Positions 45,054-53,617 of a stretch of DNA of 64,000 nt are shown one piece after another (positions within the stretch are counted from its first letter, which is position 1; the number at the start of each line of letters is the position of its first letter). Made by a program: the position numbers and the translations under genes. The stretch comes from Curvibacter sp. PD_MW3 (GTDB lineage Bacteria; Pseudomonadota; Gammaproteobacteria; Burkholderiales; Burkholderiaceae_C). The notes beneath the pieces were generated by a model. The model saw only the letters and a program-made list of their open reading frames with translations, did not search any database and was not told the origin of the DNA. The stretch covers positions 1-64,000 of the forward strand of contig NSIV01000011.1 in assembly GCA_002633085.1 (NCBI GenBank), written 5' to 3'.

Positions 45054-45920
45054 ATGAACAGCGCACGTTCCCTTCAACTCAAGGCGGCCCTGCTGTCGGT
45101 GCTGATCCTGCTCTTGGTGCTGGGCATCTGGTACGTGGCTACCGCGTCCTCGGGCGCGGGCGGGGCGGCGGCCGGCTTGACGTCTGAGCAGATCGAGTAC
45201 GCCAAGATGATGGGCAAGGAGGTCGGCACGGCCAAAAGCAGCGGCTTCCCGACGCTGGGCCAGATGGGCAGCACGGTCTGGGGCCATCTGGCCAACCCGT
45301 TCTACGACAACGGCCCCAACGACAAGGGCATCGCCATCCAGCTGGGGTATTCGCTGGGCCGGGTCGGGCTGGGCTTCGGGCTGGCCTGCCTGGTGGCGAT
45401 TCCGCTCGGTTTCATCATCGGCATGTCGCCGCTGCTGCGCCGCGCCTTCGATCCCTTCATCCAGGTGCTCAAGCCCATCAGCCCGCTGGCCTGGATGCCG
45501 CTGGCGCTCTACACCATCAAGGACTCTTCGGTGTCGGGCATCTTCGTCATCTTCATCTGCTCGGTCTGGCCGATGCTGGTGAACACCGCCTTCGGCGTGG
45601 CCTCGGTCAAGCGCGACTGGCTCAACGTGGCCAGCACGCTGGAGGTCAACCCACTGCGCAAGGCTTTCCTCGTCATCCTGCCGGCGGCGGCGCCCACCAT
45701 CCTGACCGGCATGCGCATCAGCATGGGCATTGCCTGGCTGGTGATCGTGGCGGCCGAGATGCTGGTCGGCGGCACGGGCGTCGGCTACTTCGTCTGGAAC
45801 GAGTGGAACAACCTGTCGCTCACCAACGTGATCTTTGCCATCCTGGTGATCGGTGTGGTCGGCATGCTGCTCGACCTGGCGTTCGGCCAATTGCAGAAGG
45901 CGGTGACCTATGTGGAGTGA
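45054..45920 (+). CDS. ABC transporter permease, NrtB/CynB type
   Basis: The 288-aa protein has an N-terminal helix (12-30), a periplasmic stretch and then the binding-protein-dependent transport domain with five to six helices. The coupling-helix region (VASTLEVNPLRKAFLVILPA, then AAPTILTGMRI) fits the EAA-type loop that docks the ATPase. It is the membrane channel for the substrate of the preceding binding protein. Its ATG comes one base after that gene's stop and its end overlaps the ATPase gene by 11 nt. Confidence 0.9.
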   Translation: MNSARSLQLKAALLSVLILLLVLGIWYVATASSGAGGAAAGLTSEQIEYAKMMGKEVGTAKSSGFPTLGQMGSTVWGHLANPFYDNGPNDKGIAIQLGYSLGRVGLGFGLACLVAIPLGFIIGMSPLLRRAFDPFIQVLKPISPLAWMPLALYTIKDSSVSGIFVIFICSVWPMLVNTAFGVASVKRDWLNVASTLEVNPLRKAFLVILPAAAPTILTGMRISMGIAWLVIVAAEMLVGGTGVGYFVWNEWNNLSLTNVIFAILVIGVVGMLLDLAFGQLQKAVTYVE

Positions 45921-46782
45921 AGTTCCCTCGCGCGTCGCCACACCTGTGGCCATTGCACCTACCTCGCCGCAACGAAAGGTTCCCACCGTGGACGGTTTCC
46001 TCAGAATCGAACAGCTCAGCAAGGCCTACCAGTCCGACAAGCCGGTGTTTGCCGACGTCTCGTTCACGCTCGAGCGCGGCGAGTTCGTCTGCATCATCGG
46101 CCATTCCGGCTGCGGCAAGACCACCATCCTTAACGTGCTGGCCGGGCTCGACACCGCCAGCAGCGGCCACGTCTTCATGGACGGGCGCGAGGTGGCCGGC
46201 CCCAGCCTGGAGCGCGGTGTGGTGTTCCAGGGCCATGCGCTCATGCCCTGGCTCACGGTGCGCCAGAACATCGCCTTTGCCGTCAAGTCGCGCTGGCCCG
46301 AATGGCCGGCGGCCAAGATCAACGTGCAGGTGGAGAAGTTCGTTGCCATGGTGGGGCTGTCGCATGCCATCGACAAGAAGCCCAGCCAGCTCTCGGGTGG
46401 CATGAAGCAGCGCGTCGGCATTGCACGCGCCTTCTCCATCCAACCCAAGATGCTGCTGCTCGACGAGCCTTTCGGCGCGCTCGATGCGCTGACGCGCGGC
46501 ACCATCCAGGACGAGTTGATGACCATCGTGCGGCAGACGCAGCAGACCGTCTTCATGATCACGCACGACGTGGACGAAGCCATCCTGCTGGCCGACCGCA
46601 TCCTGCTCATGAGCAACGGCAGCGAGACCGCCACTGGCTACGTGCCCGGCGGTATCGCCGAAGTGGTGGTCAACCCGCTGCCGCGCGAACGCACGCGCGC
46701 CGGCCTGCACCATCTGGACGGCTACTACGAACTGCGCAACCACATCGTCGACTTCCTGGTCACGCGCGCCGTGGCGCACTGA
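45910..46782 (+). CDS. ABC transporter ATP-binding protein, NrtD/CynD type
   Basis: The 290-aa ATPase has Walker A GHSGCGKTT (about 64-72), a Q-loop in GVVFQGHALMPWLTV, signature LSGGMKQRVGIARAF, Walker B MLLLDEPFGALDALTR and switch His in FMITHDVDEAI. It powers uptake with the permease upstream. ATG at 45910 overlaps the permease stop; a GTG at 45988 with AAAGG upstream would remove a 26-residue tail and begin closer to the domain, so the start is uncertain. Cyanase follows 40 nt later. Confidence 0.92.
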   Translation: MWSEVPSRVATPVAIAPTSPQRKVPTVDGFLRIEQLSKAYQSDKPVFADVSFTLERGEFVCIIGHSGCGKTTILNVLAGLDTASSGHVFMDGREVAGPSLERGVVFQGHALMPWLTVRQNIAFAVKSRWPEWPAAKINVQVEKFVAMVGLSHAIDKKPSQLSGGMKQRVGIARAFSIQPKMLLLDEPFGALDALTRGTIQDELMTIVRQTQQTVFMITHDVDEAILLADRILLMSNGSETATGYVPGGIAEVVVNPLPRERTRAGLHHLDGYYELRNHIVDFLVTRAVAH

Positions 46783-46822
46783 GATCCATCCTTTCAACCT
46801 TTTACTCAACAACGGAGCCAAC

Positions 46823-47266
46823 ATGAACCGCAACGACGTTACCGAAAAAATCATCGCCACCAAAGTGTCCAAGGGCCTGAAGTGGGAAGACGTGGCCAAA
46901 AAGGTCGGCCTCTCCAAGGAGTGGGTCACCGCCGGCTGCCTGGGCCAGATGACCTTTGACGAGAAACAGTCCAAGATCCTGGGCAAGATCTTCGGCCTCA
47001 ACGCCGAGGAACAGAAGTGGCTGCAGGTCGTGCCCTACAAGGGCTCGCTGCCCACGCCGGTGCCGACTGACCCGCTGATCTACCGCTGGTACGAAATCGT
47101 CAGCGTCTACGGCTCCACCATCAAGGAGCTGATCCACGAGGAGTTTGGCGACGGCATCATGAGCGCCATCGACTTCAGCATGGACATCGTGCGCCAGCCC
47201 GACCCCAAGGGGGACCGCGTCAACGTCGTGCTGTCGGGCAAGTTCCTGCCCTACAAGCAGTACTGA
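46823..47266 (+). CDS. cynS: Cyanate hydratase (cyanase)
   Basis: This 147-aa enzyme converts cyanate and bicarbonate to ammonia and carbon dioxide. The N-terminal helix-turn-helix-like domain (1-75) precedes the catalytic domain. The conserved triad is visible as Arg88 and Glu91 (IYRWYEIVSVYG) and Ser114 (GDGIMSAIDFSMDI), matching E. coli Arg96, Glu99 and Ser122. The length is close to E. coli (156 aa). GGAG precedes the ATG. As the last gene after a nitrate-type ABC transporter it completes import and use of cyanate as a nitrogen source or its detoxification. Confidence 0.97.
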   Translation: MNRNDVTEKIIATKVSKGLKWEDVAKKVGLSKEWVTAGCLGQMTFDEKQSKILGKIFGLNAEEQKWLQVVPYKGSLPTPVPTDPLIYRWYEIVSVYGSTIKELIHEEFGDGIMSAIDFSMDIVRQPDPKGDRVNVVLSGKFLPYKQY

Positions 47267-47326
47267 GCAGTACACCCTGGCAGGGCTTGGCCCTCCCGCC
47301 TTGGCCAGGTTGCCACGCTGCTCAGT
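47262..47326. terminator. Nested hairpin between convergent cynS and tetR
   Basis: ACTGAGCAG (47262-47270) pairs with CTGCTCAGT (47318-47326), and inside it CCTGGC (47276-47281) pairs with GCCAGG (47304-47309). The outer stem includes the stop codons of both convergent genes. There is no clear T-run, so efficiency is uncertain. Confidence 0.5.
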
Positions 47327-47927
47327 GCGGCGTGCTTTTGGCCGCCGATGTGCGTTGGGTGGCGCTGGTCTGCAGTGACTTCAGGATGCGTTCCAGCGAC
47401 TGCAGCGCCGCATCGGGTGCCTGGTCGAACTGGGCCCGGATGATGGCGCCGTCCACCGCGAGCGCGATGGCCTGGGCGTCCCGGTCGCGCTGTTTCGACG
47501 GGGGCAGCAGCGTCGTTATGGCGGCCAGCATGTCCTGCTTGTGGCGTTGCGAGATCGCGATCACCTCGGGCAGCGTGCTGCCCAGCTCGCCAACGCTGTT
47601 GATGAAGGCGCAGCCGCGGAAGTCCTCCGCCCCGAACCACTCGGCGAGTGCCGGCACCAGCGCCTTCAGGCCTTTGCCCTTGCGCTGCAAGGCGTCGGTG
47701 AACCAGGCCATCCAACGCTGATGCCGGTATTCCAGGAACGCGAGGATGAGGTCGTTCTTGCTCGGGAAGTGCCGGTAGAAGGTGACCTTCGTGACGCCGG
47801 ATGCCGCGATCACACGGTCGATGCCCGTCGCCCGGATGCCTTCGCGGTAGAACAGGTCATGCGCGGTCAGCAGGATGCGCTCGCGGGCGGAGAGGTTCTG
47901 GATGTCGGTGGGCTCGGTCAGGTGCAT
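47322..47927 (-). CDS. TetR-family transcriptional regulator
   Basis: The 201-aa protein has an N-terminal helix-turn-helix (about 14-60: ARERILLTAHDLFYREGIRA, then VIAASGVTKVTFYRHFPSKN) and a helical ligand domain with FRGCAFINSVGELG. It probably represses itself and the divergent DUF1348 gene from two near-identical palindromes in the 87-nt spacer. The ligand is unknown. It is convergent with cynS. Confidence 0.9.
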   Translation of the reverse strand: MHLTEPTDIQNLSARERILLTAHDLFYREGIRATGIDRVIAASGVTKVTFYRHFPSKNDLILAFLEYRHQRWMAWFTDALQRKGKGLKALVPALAEWFGAEDFRGCAFINSVGELGSTLPEVIAISQRHKQDMLAAITTLLPPSKQRDRDAQAIALAVDGAIIRAQFDQAPDAALQSLERILKSLQTSATQRTSAAKSTPH

Positions 47928-47936
47928 GGGGGGATT

Positions 47937-47991
47937 GTAGACAGGTCTGTCTACTTTGGGTAGACTGCAGTATGTAGACAGATCTGTCTAC
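47937..47991. promoter_or_regulatory. Tandem palindromic TetR operators
   Basis: GTAGACAGGTCTGTCTAC (47937-47954) and GTAGACAGATCTGTCTAC (47974-47991) are 18-bp palindromes 37 bp apart centre to centre. The second is perfect and extends by two more paired bases on each side. Both lie in the divergent tetR-DUF1348 spacer, directly implying regulation of both genes. Confidence 0.85.
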
Positions 47992-48014
47992 ATCAACACA
48001 CCAAGGAATCAAAC

Positions 48015-48482
48015 ATGGAAACCAAACCGCCGCTGCCACCCTTTACGCTTGAGACCGCTGCGCAAAAAGTGCGCCTGGCCGAGGACGCCTGGAACTCGCG
48101 CGACCCCGCCCGGGTGGTGCAGGTCTATACCGAAGACACGCGCTGGCGCAACCGCGCCGAGTTCCCGGTCGGGCGCGAGCAGGTGCGCCAGTTCCTGGAG
48201 CGCAAGTGGGTGCGTGAGCTGGACTACCGGCTGATCAAGGAGTTGTGGGCCTGCAGTGGCAACCGCATTGCGGTGCGTTTTGCCTACGAGTGGCGCGACG
48301 ACGCCGGCCAGTGGTTCCGTTCCTACGGCAACGAGAACTGGGAGTTCAACGAGCAGGGTTTCATGCAGCGGCGCTTTGCCAGCATCAACGACCTGCCGAT
48401 CAAAGCCGAAGAGCGCAAGTTCTTCTGGCCCTTGGGGCGCCGCCCGGACGACCATCCGGGCCTGAGCGATCTGAGACTGTGA
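48015..48482 (+). CDS. DUF1348 (NTF2-like) family protein
   Basis: This 155-aa protein shows the DUF1348 pattern: [20 protein letters not shown], then [20 protein letters not shown] and [20 protein letters not shown], ending in [11 protein letters not shown]. The fold is NTF2/SnoaL-like, a small cone-shaped pocket; no reaction is established. It is divergent from the TetR gene and should be induced when that repressor is released. AAGGAA lies about 7 nt before the ATG. Confidence 0.88.
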   Translation: METKPPLPPFTLETAAQKVRLAEDAWNSRDPARVVQVYTEDTRWRNRAEFPVGREQVRQFLERKWVRELDYRLIKELWACSGNRIAVRFAYEWRDDAGQWFRSYGNENWEFNEQGFMQRRFASINDLPIKAEERKFFWPLGRRPDDHPGLSDLRL

Positions 48483-48500
48483 GACCAGCTTGAAAAACCA

Positions 48501-48548
48501 AAGGCCTGGCGGCACCTCGGCTTCTACAAGCGGGGTGCCCCAGGCCTT
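48501..48548. terminator. Long hairpin between convergent DUF1348 and infA genes
   Basis: AAGGCCTGG pairs with CCAGGCCTT (48501-48509 with 48540-48548) and GGCACC with GGTGCC (48511-48516 with 48534-48539), leaving one bulged C. It lies 18 nt after the plus-strand stop and 19 nt after the minus-strand infA stop. Confidence 0.65.
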
Positions 48549-48567
48549 GACCTTGGTGAGCGCTGGC

Positions 48568-48831
48568 TCAGCGTGCCGGCGGGCGGCGCGGCGCCATGGC
48601 GGGGCCGCGGCCTTCCAGGTGGCGGAACTTGATGCGGCCCTTGCTCAGGTCATAGGGCGACAGCTCGAGCGACACCTTGTCGCCGGCCAGGATGCGGATG
48701 TGGTTCTTGCGCATCTTGCCGGCGGAATAGGCGATCAGCTCATGGCCGTTTTCCAGCACCACGCGAAAACGCGTGTCGGGCAGGACTTCCGTGACGACGC
48801 CGGCCATCTCAATCAATTCTTCCTTTGCCAT
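48568..48831 (-). CDS. infA: Translation initiation factor IF-1
   Basis: The 87-aa protein is an S1/OB-fold IF-1: [20 protein letters not shown], then [19 protein letters not shown] and [18 protein letters not shown]. It is about 15 residues longer than the 72-aa E. coli form because of a C-terminal tail [18 protein letters not shown]. It lies far from the r-protein operon where the main infA usually sits in this group, so it may be a second IF-1 paralog. AGGAG lies 7-8 nt before the ATG. Confidence 0.92.
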   Translation of the reverse strand: MAKEELIEMAGVVTEVLPDTRFRVVLENGHELIAYSAGKMRKNHIRILAGDKVSLELSPYDLSKGRIKFRHLEGRGPAMAPRRPPAR

Positions 48832-48846
48832 GTTGGTACTCCTGTG

Positions 48847-49020
48847 TCAGTTGGGTTGATGGGCCGGGGCGCGCGTCGTGTCGCGCACCCCGTTCAGGCC
48901 TTGCCCGATCGCGTCGTGTGCGGCGGCCTGGTCAGTGGGGAAATCGGGAATGAAGCGCATCACCCGGCATGGGCCGAGCATGATGGGCGAAGCATGAGAA
49001 ACCGTGTTGTGTTGAACCAT
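48847..49020 (-). CDS. Possible small protein upstream of infA
   Basis: The 57-codon frame encodes MVQHNTVSHASPIMLGPCRV, then MRFIPDFPTDQAAAHDAIGQ and a 17-residue tail. It ends 15 nt before infA. No ribosome-binding site precedes the ATG at 49020, and I do not recognise the sequence. Placement in the infA transcript is the only support. Confidence 0.25.
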   Translation of the reverse strand: MVQHNTVSHASPIMLGPCRVMRFIPDFPTDQAAAHDAIGQGLNGVRDTTRAPAHQPN

Positions 49021-49348
49021 GAGCAAACAAACCGGTCCGGGCGCTGAGCGCTCAGCGGACGAATAAGCAGTTGGCACGCACCTGTGCCGGTGGGGTCCGA
49101 CTGATCACCCTGTGGACCTGCGCTGAAGCACTGGTACAGGGCACGCGTCACAGCAGGGACGACGTGTAGAGCAGCAGGGAATCAAAACCTGCCGAATCGA
49201 GAGAAGGGTGGCAGGGGCGCTCAGGCGGGGCTGGACTGGCGGCCCCTCTGCCGGGGCGCACGCGTCGTGCCTGAAAGCATGGACGCACACAGTCGCTTGA
49301 AACGTTGAATAACTGTAACACGTTTACCCCCAACAGGGCCGGCCCGTG
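49021..49348. other. Intergenic region without recognisable genes
   Basis: These 328 nt lie between slyX and the infA area. I find no convincing coding sequence, RNA gene or long inverted repeat. A slightly AT-rich part at about 49290-49330 is where a promoter for the leftward infA transcript or slyX region could lie. Confidence 0.5.
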
Positions 49349-49567
49349 TCAGTAGTGCGGCGGCAGCTCATCGCGCAGATTGCGCTGCCCGACCTGGCCG
49401 CCTTCGGGCTGTTGCCGGCGCAGCTCGACCACTTCGCGCAGCAGCAGATCCAGCTGTTGTTGTTGGCGAAAGACGGTCTGGTTCAGCTGGTCCAGCAGGT
49501 CTTCGGCGTAGCTGGCCTTGATCTCCAGTTCGGTCAGGCGGGCATCGGTGTCGTGCGCTTGGTTCAT
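49349..49567 (-). CDS. slyX: SlyX family protein
   Basis: The 72-aa protein is almost entirely a coiled coil (RLTELEIKASYAEDLLDQLN then QTVFRQQQQLDLLLREV) and ends ELPPHY, the conserved SlyX C-terminus. The function is undefined. It lies 34 nt downstream of the rubredoxin-reductase fusion on the same strand. Confidence 0.88.
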   Translation of the reverse strand: MNQAHDTDARLTELEIKASYAEDLLDQLNQTVFRQQQQLDLLLREVVELRRQQPEGGQVGQRNLRDELPPHY

Positions 49568-49601
49568 GCCCGTATTGGACCCGAAAACCAGGCGCAGGGC
49601 A

Positions 49602-50861
49602 TCAATGCAGCGTCAGCGGCAATGACGTTGTCTTGACGCGCACCATGGCCGGCCGGTTTTCATACGGCAGCGGCGCGCGGCCACAGATGTCGGCGGCAAT
49701 GGTGCGGGCCTGGCGCGCGATGGGTTCGATGTAGCGGCTGGCCTGGCCCCCGATGGTGATGCAGTCGCCCAGGGCGTGGATGTGCGGGTCGCTGGTGCGC
49801 AGCGTGTCGGGCGCCACAGCAATGCCGTTTTGCCAAGCCAGGCCGGCGCCCTGCGCCAGCCGGCCGGGTGTCTGCAGGCCGGTGGCGGCAATCACCTGGT
49901 CGGCGGCAAAGCGCTGGCCACATTCGGTCGTCACGCGATAGCGCCCTTGCAGCTTTTCCACGCTGGCCACGCACACGCCGCCGACAAAACGGAGCGGCAA
50001 GTCCTGCCAGGCCTGCAGCACCTGCGCGCCGGCCTGCTCGGCGTGCCAGCGCGCCAGCGGCTCAGTCTGCACGTCCAGCAGCGTGACGCGGTGGCCGCCC
50101 AGCGCCAGGTCGTTGGCCAGCTCGCTGCCCACCAGACCGGCGCCGACGATCAGCACGTCCTTCGGTGTGTCGCCGAGCGCGGCGCGCAGTTGCAAGTAGG
50201 CCCCGAGGTGGTTGACGCGCCAGCACAGTGCGGCCGGCAGGCTGGGCGGCAGCGCCGGCTGTGCGCCGTGCGCCAGCACCAACTGGTCGTAGCGCAGCGT
50301 GCCGCGTGTGGTGCGCAGTTGCTGCGTGTCGGCGCAGATGCGGATGGCATGGGTGTGCGCCAGCAGGCGCACGTTCAGACGCTGTGCCGCGGCGACCCCG
50401 GTCTCACGCACCAGCTTCTGCGTTTCCAACTGCCGTGCCACCGCCACCGACAGCAGTGGCTTGTCGTACACGTCACCGGCGCAGGCCGTCACCAGGGTGA
50501 TGGGCAGCGCGGCATCCAGGGCGCGCAGCGTTTCGGCCAGCTGCCAGCCGGCGCGGCCGGCACCGACGATGACCACGCCCGGCGTCTGGCGCGCGGCGAT
50601 GGTTGACGTGGGTGCACAGCGGGCCTGCGCCTGCAGCGCGGCCAGGTCCGGCGGGGTGTAGGGCGCGAAGTCGGCCTTGGTCACACCGCACAGCGGGCAG
50701 GCCCAGTCGTCCGGGATGTCATTGAAGCGTGTGCCGGCGGGCAGGCCGCTGTCGGGGTCGCCGTCGGCCTCGTTGTAGATGTAGCCGCAGGCGTTGCAGA
50801 TGTACTGCTGCCATGGCGCGAGGCTTTGAATGGCCTCGGCAATCGGGGTGAGCGTGGTCAT
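49602..50861 (-). CDS. Rubredoxin fused to FAD-dependent rubredoxin reductase
   Basis: The 419-aa protein starts with a rubredoxin domain whose iron ligands are Cys22, Cys25, Cys55 and Cys58 (YICNACGY and WACPLCGV). A linker then leads to a two-dinucleotide-domain reductase: FAD motif [17 protein letters not shown] near 95, NAD motif [20 protein letters not shown] near 235, and the second FAD motif HIHALGDC. It would move electrons from NAD(P)H through FAD to its own iron centre and on to a partner. It overlaps the acyl-CoA-dehydrogenase-fold gene by 4 nt, which suggests that protein as the electron or flavin partner. Confidence 0.9.
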   Translation of the reverse strand: MTTLTPIAEAIQSLAPWQQYICNACGYIYNEADGDPDSGLPAGTRFNDIPDDWACPLCGVTKADFAPYTPPDLAALQAQARCAPTSTIAARQTPGVVIVGAGRAGWQLAETLRALDAALPITLVTACAGDVYDKPLLSVAVARQLETQKLVRETGVAAAQRLNVRLLAHTHAIRICADTQQLRTTRGTLRYDQLVLAHGAQPALPPSLPAALCWRVNHLGAYLQLRAALGDTPKDVLIVGAGLVGSELANDLALGGHRVTLLDVQTEPLARWHAEQAGAQVLQAWQDLPLRFVGGVCVASVEKLQGRYRVTTECGQRFAADQVIAATGLQTPGRLAQGAGLAWQNGIAVAPDTLRTSDPHIHALGDCITIGGQASRYIEPIARQARTIAADICGRAPLPYENRPAMVRVKTTSLPLTLH

Positions 50862-52015
50862 GCCGGCAGCTCCTCGGCGCTCAGGCGCGCCATTTCCTTG
50901 CGCAGGTGTTTGATGGCCGGCGTGACGATGGCCACGAAGTGTGACTCGCGCACGCGGCGCTGCACGTCCGAGCTCATCAGGTAACCACGTGCGCCCTGGT
51001 GCATCAGGGCCGATTGCGCGGCGCGCAGGCAGAGTTCGGCACCGTGCGCGCGGGCATCGAGCACGTCGATGAAGAATTCGGTCGATGGCTCGAACGGCGT
51101 CTCGGCCAGCTTCATCACGCGCGCCGTTAGCGCATCGAGCTCGGCCTGCAGCGTGGCGGGGCGGTCTTCCAGGAACTGGTTGACGTGGCCCAGCTGCGGC
51201 TCCACCGCCCACATGGAGTCGATGGCGCCTTGCGTGATGCCCACCGCCATGCCGCACTGGAGCATGACGAAGGCGGCGCGAATGCGTGCGATATAGGGTT
51301 TGGCCGGGTCGGCCATGATCTCGTCGGCACCGATGAACAGGTCCTTCACGCGCACGGCGTAGGTGCCGGTGCCTTCCATGGCCGAGAAGCTGGGGCACTC
51401 GCGCAGCTCCACGCCAGGGGCGTCGCAGCGCAGCAGGAACATCACCTCTTTGTTCAACGGCTGCTGTGCTTCGTCCATCACCGCGGCAATGGCGCCGAAG
51501 TAATGGTCCGGCCCCAGGTTGCTGACCCAGGGCAGCGTGCCGTTGACCAGGTAGCCGCCCGCCACCGGGGTGGCTTTGAGCAGCAGGCTTTCGATCTGCG
51601 CATAGCTTTTCATTGGGTTGGACAGTGCGGTGCCGCCCAAGCCGACGCCGTTGGCGTGTTCCATCAGCGCCTCGCCCATCAGCGCCGGGTTGCCCGACTG
51701 CTGCATGTACAGGCCGCACACCGCCTGGCACCACATCATGAAGCCGGTGGCGCCGCACACACGCGACACCTCGGCCATGGCCTGGATCGCCAGCGCGTAG
51801 CTGCCTGGGCCGGCGTGAGCGTCCAGGTGCGCGCTCATGGCGCCCAGTGCTGCGAGCTGCTGCAGCACCGCAGCCGGATAGTGGCCTTGGCGGTCGATGG
51901 CCTCCACCTGCTGCTGCAGCGGCCCCTGCGCCACCGCGCGCACGGCGGCCAGCAGGGCGTCGCCGGACAGCGGCGGCAGGCTGGTGACTTCACGGGGCAG
52001 GTCGGCGGCATTCAT
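50858..52015 (-). CDS. Acyl-CoA-dehydrogenase-fold flavoprotein
   Basis: The 385-aa protein has the family layout: helical N-terminal domain, beta middle domain ([20 protein letters not shown]) and helical C-terminal domain. [20 protein letters not shown] and [19 protein letters not shown] are recognisable. Near the C-terminus, where classical acyl-CoA dehydrogenases have the YEGT catalytic loop, it has [20 protein letters not shown], which resembles flavin monooxygenases of the DszC/SfnB side of the fold. It could therefore be a monooxygenase and not a dehydrogenase; the substrate is unknown. It is coupled to the rubredoxin-reductase gene. Confidence 0.82.
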   Translation of the reverse strand: MNAADLPREVTSLPPLSGDALLAAVRAVAQGPLQQQVEAIDRQGHYPAAVLQQLAALGAMSAHLDAHAGPGSYALAIQAMAEVSRVCGATGFMMWCQAVCGLYMQQSGNPALMGEALMEHANGVGLGGTALSNPMKSYAQIESLLLKATPVAGGYLVNGTLPWVSNLGPDHYFGAIAAVMDEAQQPLNKEVMFLLRCDAPGVELRECPSFSAMEGTGTYAVRVKDLFIGADEIMADPAKPYIARIRAAFVMLQCGMAVGITQGAIDSMWAVEPQLGHVNQFLEDRPATLQAELDALTARVMKLAETPFEPSTEFFIDVLDARAHGAELCLRAAQSALMHQGARGYLMSSDVQRRVRESHFVAIVTPAIKHLRKEMARLSAEELPA

Positions 52016-52059
52016 GCAGGACTCCTCAGTTGGCAGCAGGTGGAATTCGGGGCGGGCGT

Positions 52060-52632
52060 TCAGTCAGCCAGGCCGATGGTGAACGGGATCGGGTTGCGCA
52101 TCGTGTTGGCCACCGGCGAGTAGTAGTTGGCGTGCTGCACGATCTCGTCCAGCACCTCGCGCGGCGCATCGCCTTCCACCAGCACCTTGACGCGGATGGC
52201 CTGGAAGCCCATTTCCGGCGGCGTCTTCTGCAGTGCGCCGTCGGCACCCCAGGCCGCCGGGTTGCCGATGTCGCCCTCCAAAAACACCTCCAGCTTGGTC
52301 AGCTTCACGCGTTTCCAGGTGGCCACGGCCGTGATGCCCACCGCCAGGCAGCCACCCAGACCCGAGAGCACGATCTCGCCCGGCGCCGGCGCAGTGTCCT
52401 GGCCGAACAGGTGCAGCGGCTCGTCCACCACCACCGGCGCGTGCTTGCCCACGTAGCTGAGCGAACGGTACTGGCCCTCCATCACGGTGTGGACCTTGTT
52501 GGTGCCGCGGCTGGTCGGGTTGTTGCGGCCTTTCTCGGCAAAGGCCATCAGGCCGTCGCGGTCGATCGGGCGCAGGTAGGCCTTGACGGTGGTGACGGGG
52601 GCTGTGGGTTCGAGCAGGTCGGTGGAGGACAT
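52060..52632 (-). CDS. OsmC family protein
   Basis: This 190-aa OsmC-fold protein has the key pieces EIVLSGLGGCLAVGITAVAT, with the peroxidatic-type Cys in GGC, and a C-terminal region with VQHANYYSPVANTMRNPIPF. The second cysteine of Ohr proteins (CPYS) is replaced by YYSP, so only one catalytic cysteine remains. It may act on a thiol or persulfide adduct and not as a two-cysteine peroxidase; this is inference. It lies 44 nt before the acyl-CoA-dehydrogenase-fold gene and 73 nt after the sulfurtransferase. Confidence 0.85.
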   Translation of the reverse strand: MSSTDLLEPTAPVTTVKAYLRPIDRDGLMAFAEKGRNNPTSRGTNKVHTVMEGQYRSLSYVGKHAPVVVDEPLHLFGQDTAPAPGEIVLSGLGGCLAVGITAVATWKRVKLTKLEVFLEGDIGNPAAWGADGALQKTPPEMGFQAIRVKVLVEGDAPREVLDEIVQHANYYSPVANTMRNPIPFTIGLAD

Positions 52633-52705
52633 GAAATTTTCCTAAGTTGAAAGAGGGTTGAAAAAAGCAGTGACAGCAATGAGAGAAACAGGTTGCTCGG
52701 GGGAC

Positions 52706-53617
52706 TCAGGCCGCCAGCGCGAGCGAAGGCTGCGTCCAGCTGGGCTTGACCATGGGCAGGCCGGTCTCGATCGGCAGCGCATCGTCGCGCGACCACTCGT
52801 TCCACGAGCCGAAGTACATGCGCACGTCCTTGAAGCCGGCCTGCTTGAGTGCCAGGAAGGTGTTGGAAGCGCGTGCGCCCTTGAAGCAATACAGATACAC
52901 CGTGTCGTCCGGGCTGATGCCTTGCGTGGCGCACTCGGCGCGCACTTCGTCGGGCGACTTGAACACCGGACCCTGGCTTGAGGGCTTCATGAAGCGGTAC
53001 CACTCCACCCACTTGGCACCCGGCAGGCGGCCCTTGCGCGGTGCGAAGTCCTTGCCATAGGGAGAAGAGCTGTCGCCGATCCACTCGTCCACGTCGCGCA
53101 CGTCCAACAGCACGGTGTCGGTGCCCAGGGCGGCAGCCACGTCTTCCTTGGTCAGCATCACATCGGCTTGCTTCAGGTTGGCGGGGAAGGTGGCCGGCAC
53201 CGGCGTTACGGCTGCAATGGAGACCGGCAGGCCGGCCGCCTTCCAAGCCGAGAAACCGCCGTTGAGCACCTTCACCTTCGGGTAACCCAGCCAGGTCAGC
53301 AGGTAGTAGCCGCGGCACGACTGGCCGTAGCCGCTGTTCATGGCGTCCTCGTAAAACACCGCCGTCTCCTTGCCGGAGAGACCCACCGCACCAAGATGCG
53401 CGGCAAAAGTGCTCTTGAGTTCCTTCAGCCCTTCGGGCGTGGAGGTGGCGAGGTAAGTGAAGGTTTCGCGCAGGTTGACGGCGCCCGGGATGTGGCCCAG
53501 GGCATAGGTGTCGGCATCGCGCGTGTCGATGAGGACCACCGGCTCGCTGGCCTGCAGGGCCTGCAGTTGGGTGGGAGAAATCAGAACGGTGGAATCCGCA
53601 GTGGGGGCTGTGCTCAT
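52706..53617 (-). CDS. Sulfurtransferase with two rhodanese domains
   Basis: The 303-aa protein has tandem rhodanese domains. The first (about 12-135) has VVLIDTRDADTYALGHIPGA and a cysteine at 101. The second (about 155-295) has the active site YLYCFKGARASNTFLAL with Cys244 as persulfide carrier. It resembles thiosulfate sulfurtransferases. The ATG at 53617 has a moderate GGAGA upstream. It is the first gene of a four-gene minus-strand unit with OsmC, acyl-CoA-dehydrogenase-fold and rubredoxin-reductase genes. Confidence 0.9.
   Translation of the reverse strand: MSTAPTADSTVLISPTQLQALQASEPVVLIDTRDADTYALGHIPGAVNLRETFTYLATSTPEGLKELKSTFAAHLGAVGLSGKETAVFYEDAMNSGYGQSCRGYYLLTWLGYPKVKVLNGGFSAWKAAGLPVSIAAVTPVPATFPANLKQADVMLTKEDVAAALGTDTVLLDVRDVDEWIGDSSSPYGKDFAPRKGRLPGAKWVEWYRFMKPSSQGPVFKSPDEVRAECATQGISPDDTVYLYCFKGARASNTFLALKQAGFKDVRMYFGSWNEWSRDDALPIETGLPMVKPSWTQPSLALAA

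Noticed and set aside
49021..49348. Several short frames in the slyX-infA region
   Set aside because: They have no ribosome-binding sites, overlap each other on the same and opposite strands and show no conserved motifs.
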